Source: Lachnospiraceae bacterium (lineage in GTDB: Bacteria; Bacillota; Clostridia; Lachnospirales; Lachnospiraceae). From it: a stretch of DNA of 13,419 nt. Each line of letters starts with the position of its first letter. Position 1 is the stretch's first letter. The stretch lies in assembly GCA_017477005.1 (NCBI GenBank), contig JAFUXY010000298.1, forward strand, positions 1 through 13,419, written 5' to 3'. Positions 11,657-13,419 of the stretch are shown here, piece after piece. A program made the position numbers and the translations under genes. Below the pieces are notes generated by a model. The model searched no databases, had not been told where the DNA came from, and saw only the letters and a list, made by a program, of their open reading frames with translations.

Positions 11657-13419
11657 ATGAAAAAGAAGAATAGACATAAAAAAATAATCCGACGAATATC
11701 AAGTTTTTTCCTAGCGTTCATTTTGGCCTTCACCTTTTGTACGGCACCAGCCGGAATTGTGAAAGCAACAAACGATAATATGGCTTCCGTGGTGCGTTTC
11801 GCAAAGGGAGAAGGGGAGGTCAAGGTATCCGATGCAGGAGGAGAGCTTCCGAAAATCGAGAATATGCGTCTCTTCAACGGCAATAGCGTGGCTACGGCTC
11901 AAAAGAGTTATGCCTGGTTGAATCTCGACGATTCAAAAGCGATCAAGCTCGACGCGGTCAGCGAAGCCGAGGTACGGAAAACAGGCAAAGATCTGGAGGT
12001 TCTTTCGACGGCGGGCAATCTGTTTTTCAACGTGACCGAGCCCTTGAAATCCAACGAAAGTATGCATATCCGCACTTCCACTATGGTGATGGGGATCCGG
12101 GGTACTTGCGGCTGGGTCAAATATTTGGATGGCTCAAATACGGATGTCTATATCCTCGAGGGGCATGTGGAATGCTTGGTTATCAACCCCAAAACTGGCA
12201 AACAAAAAAGCGTATCTCTGAATTCGGGAGAACACGCTATTTTTTCCGTGTACAAAACAGGGCAGGAAGGAGAAAAATCCTGCAATATTGAGAAACACAA
12301 ATTCCAGGCCGAGAATGTAGAGGGCTTTGTTTTGACTGAGCTCGCGACCGATGCCGCAAAGACGGAGGAAATTTATTCGCAATCAAATATCGATCTGCGT
12401 AATATTACCCCTGAAGATGCACAGTCGCAATTGGCGGTTGACCAATCTCTGATAGCGCAAAAGGTGGCTCTTGTCGAATCCGAAAAAGAAAGCCAGGACA
12501 CCGCTGGCATAAGTATCGCCGAATGGAGCGACAATCCTGAAAACACAGTGCCCGATACGACAACGGCAGAAAACACGGATTCCAATGGTCGGCTTGACAC
12601 GGCTTCTATCACCCCAACAACGTCTTCCAATCTTGCGTCCTACGAAGGGGGCATACCAGAGGCTTCTCCGGAGAGTACGATTCTGTCCGAAACCTCCGAC
12701 AGTGACTCGTCCAATAGTTCTACCAAAAATTCCAGCTCTTCGTCAGGCAGTGATTCGTCTGATAGTGATTCCTCCGATGACGATGATGATTCTTCTGACT
12801 CATCGAGCTCTTCGAATAACGCCTCCCCATCTACGGGAAATAGTGGAAGCACTACCTCTAATAATAGCGGGCGTTCCGGAAGTGGGTCTAATGATTCGAC
12901 TAAATCTGACGGAAATTCCGGGAGTGGGGCTAGTGATTCGTCCAAATCTGATGGAAATTCCGGGAGTGGGTCTAACGATTCCTCCAAATCTGATGGAAAT
13001 TCCGGAAGTGGGGCTAATGATTCCTCCAAATCTGATGGAAATTCCGGAAGTGAGTCCAATGGTTCGGGTGATAATTCCGGGAATAGTTCATCCGGGTCAG
13101 ATTCGTCTGATTCAGACACCCAAAAAACGGACAACGGAAATTCAAATACCAATGATTCAGACAATACCAATAGCGACAACACAGATTCGACTGACAACAA
13201 AGACAACACCGATCATTCGAATTCATCCGACAATAACAACAATAATAACGACAACTCCAATTCATCCGACAACAACAACAACGACAATACTGATAACTCC
13301 GATTCTTCTGACACTGACAACAAAGACAATACGGATCATTCCAATACGTCTGACAACAACAATAACAACTCAGGAAATTCCGATTCGTCCAACAACAATA
13401 ATAACGGCTCTGGTGATTC
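11657..13419 (+). CDS. Secreted FecR-domain protein with long Ser/Asp/Asn/Gly-rich repetitive tail, 3'-truncated
   Basis: The frame is open from ATG 11657 to the end of the window (587 codons visible). A Sec signal peptide is clear: basic MKKKNRHKKIIRR, hydrophobic ISSFFLAFILAFTF, and a probable cleavage after VKA near residue 37. Residues about 40–210 form a FecR-like domain: ENMRLFNGNSVATAQKSYAWL, MHIRTSTMVMGIRGTCGWV, VYILEGHVECLV, VSLNSGEHAIF. After a ~120-residue linker the protein becomes low-complexity from about 12685: Ser/Asp runs, four 14-residue repeats (12875–13042), then Asn/Asp/Ser-rich sequence to the end. The FecR fold here is probably a structural extracellular domain, not an iron-signalling anti-sigma partner, since no sigma factor gene is nearby. 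The tail may span the cell wall. GAGGG is a weak ribosome binding site. Confidence 0.88.
   Translation, partial: MKKKNRHKKIIRRISSFFLAFILAFTFCTAPAGIVKATNDNMASVVRFAKGEGEVKVSDAGGELPKIENMRLFNGNSVATAQKSYAWLNLDDSKAIKLDAVSEAEVRKTGKDLEVLSTAGNLFFNVTEPLKSNESMHIRTSTMVMGIRGTCGWVKYLDGSNTDVYILEGHVECLVINPKTGKQKSVSLNSGEHAIFSVYKTGQEGEKSCNIEKHKFQAENVEGFVLTELATDAAKTEEIYSQSNIDLRNITPEDAQSQLAVDQSLIAQKVALVESEKESQDTAGISIAEWSDNPENTVPDTTTAENTDSNGRLDTASITPTTSSNLASYEGGIPEASPESTILSETSDSDSSNSSTKNSSSSSGSDSSDSDSSDDDDDSSDSSSSSNNASPSTGNSGSTTSNNSGRSGSGSNDSTKSDGNSGSGASDSSKSDGNSGSGSNDSSKSDGNSGSGANDSSKSDGNSGSESNGSGDNSGNSSSGSDSSDSDTQKTDNGNSNTNDSDNTNSDNTDSTDNKDNTDHSNSSDNNNNNNDNSNSSDNNNNDNTDNSDSSDTDNKDNTDHSNTSDNNNNNSGNSDSSNNNNNGSGD
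12875..13042 (+). repeat. Four tandem 42-bp coding repeats
   Basis: Units at 12875–12916, 12917–12958, 12959–13000 and 13001–13042 encode SGSG(S/A)(N/S)DS(T/S)KSDGN; a partial fifth unit follows (SGSESNGS). The units keep high nucleotide identity and the reading frame, so copy number can vary by recombination without a frameshift. Confidence 0.9.

Noticed and set aside
12640..13209. Long − strand frame rich in Leu, Ser, Pro, Glu
   Set aside because: It is the antisense of the Ser/Asp repeat tail of the FecR-domain protein; no ribosome binding site, and its repeats merely mirror the + strand repeats.
12875..13419. CRISPR-like regular repeats
   Set aside because: The repeats are contiguous, in frame and coding, without spacers, and no cas genes are present.
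11657..13419. FecR as part of an iron-signalling sigma/anti-sigma system
   Set aside because: No ECF sigma factor or TonB-dependent receptor gene is nearby, and the protein has a Sec signal peptide with a stalk-like tail.

Overview
The window looks like chromosomal DNA of a low-to-mid GC Bacillota, probably class Clostridia. The evidence is the gene order rplU–ysxB/prp–rpmA–obg–yhbY–nadD–yqeK–rsfS, an L27 with the Bacillota-type cleavable N-terminal extension next to its protease, a Bacillota-type LexA with SOS boxes close to CGAACRNRYGTTYC, and two large secreted proteins with Clostridia-style domains at the ends. The genus cannot be named from sequence alone.

Layout. (1) 1–2198: 3' part of a large surface protein with a Cthe_2159-like carbohydrate-binding beta-helix, an acidic Ser/Asp linker, Ig-like modules and a fibronectin III module. 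(2) 2287–6876: ribosome-biogenesis cluster. It starts from a clear sigma-A promoter and structured leader (2287–2419) and runs through L21, Prp, L27, ObgE, YhbY, NadD, YqeK and RsfS. NadD and YqeK lie in one reading frame that is broken by a TAA at 5549–5551, so the essential-looking NadD is cut before its ISSTxxR motif. A 149-bp long-hairpin element (6341–6489) sits between yqeK and rsfS. (3) 6940–7977: a terminator, then a DUF1016_N-type gene without the usual nuclease domain. A 19-bp palindrome occurs in its leader and again inside its coding region, and a bidirectional terminator follows. (4) 8022–9300: divergent lexA and a YneA-like LysM membrane protein. Between them lie five LexA-box-like 14-mers and two sigma-A promoters. 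A 141-bp MITE-like element is inserted directly downstream of the predicted lexA promoter, so it should form most of the lexA 5' UTR. (5) 9445–11082: a GIY-YIG protein, an FHA–GGDEF diguanylate cyclase and a small charged orphan protein. (6) 11357–11497: a second, inverted copy of the 141-bp element (134/141 identical by hand alignment). (7) 11657–end: a secreted FecR-domain protein with a very long Ser/Asp/Asn/Gly-rich repetitive tail, open at the window end.

How it works together. The first cluster couples ribosomal proteins L21 and L27 (and L27 maturation by Prp) to assembly GTPases and factors (ObgE, YhbY, RsfS) and to NAD and Ap4A metabolism. The lexA/yneA pair is a compact SOS module: repressor plus a likely damage-induced division inhibitor under shared operators. 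The most notable points are the interrupted nadD–yqeK frame, the MITE-like pair with one copy in the lexA leader, the five-box SOS operator, and the duplicated palindrome of the DUF1016-type gene. No clearly new multi-gene system (defence island, CRISPR, biosynthetic cluster) is visible.
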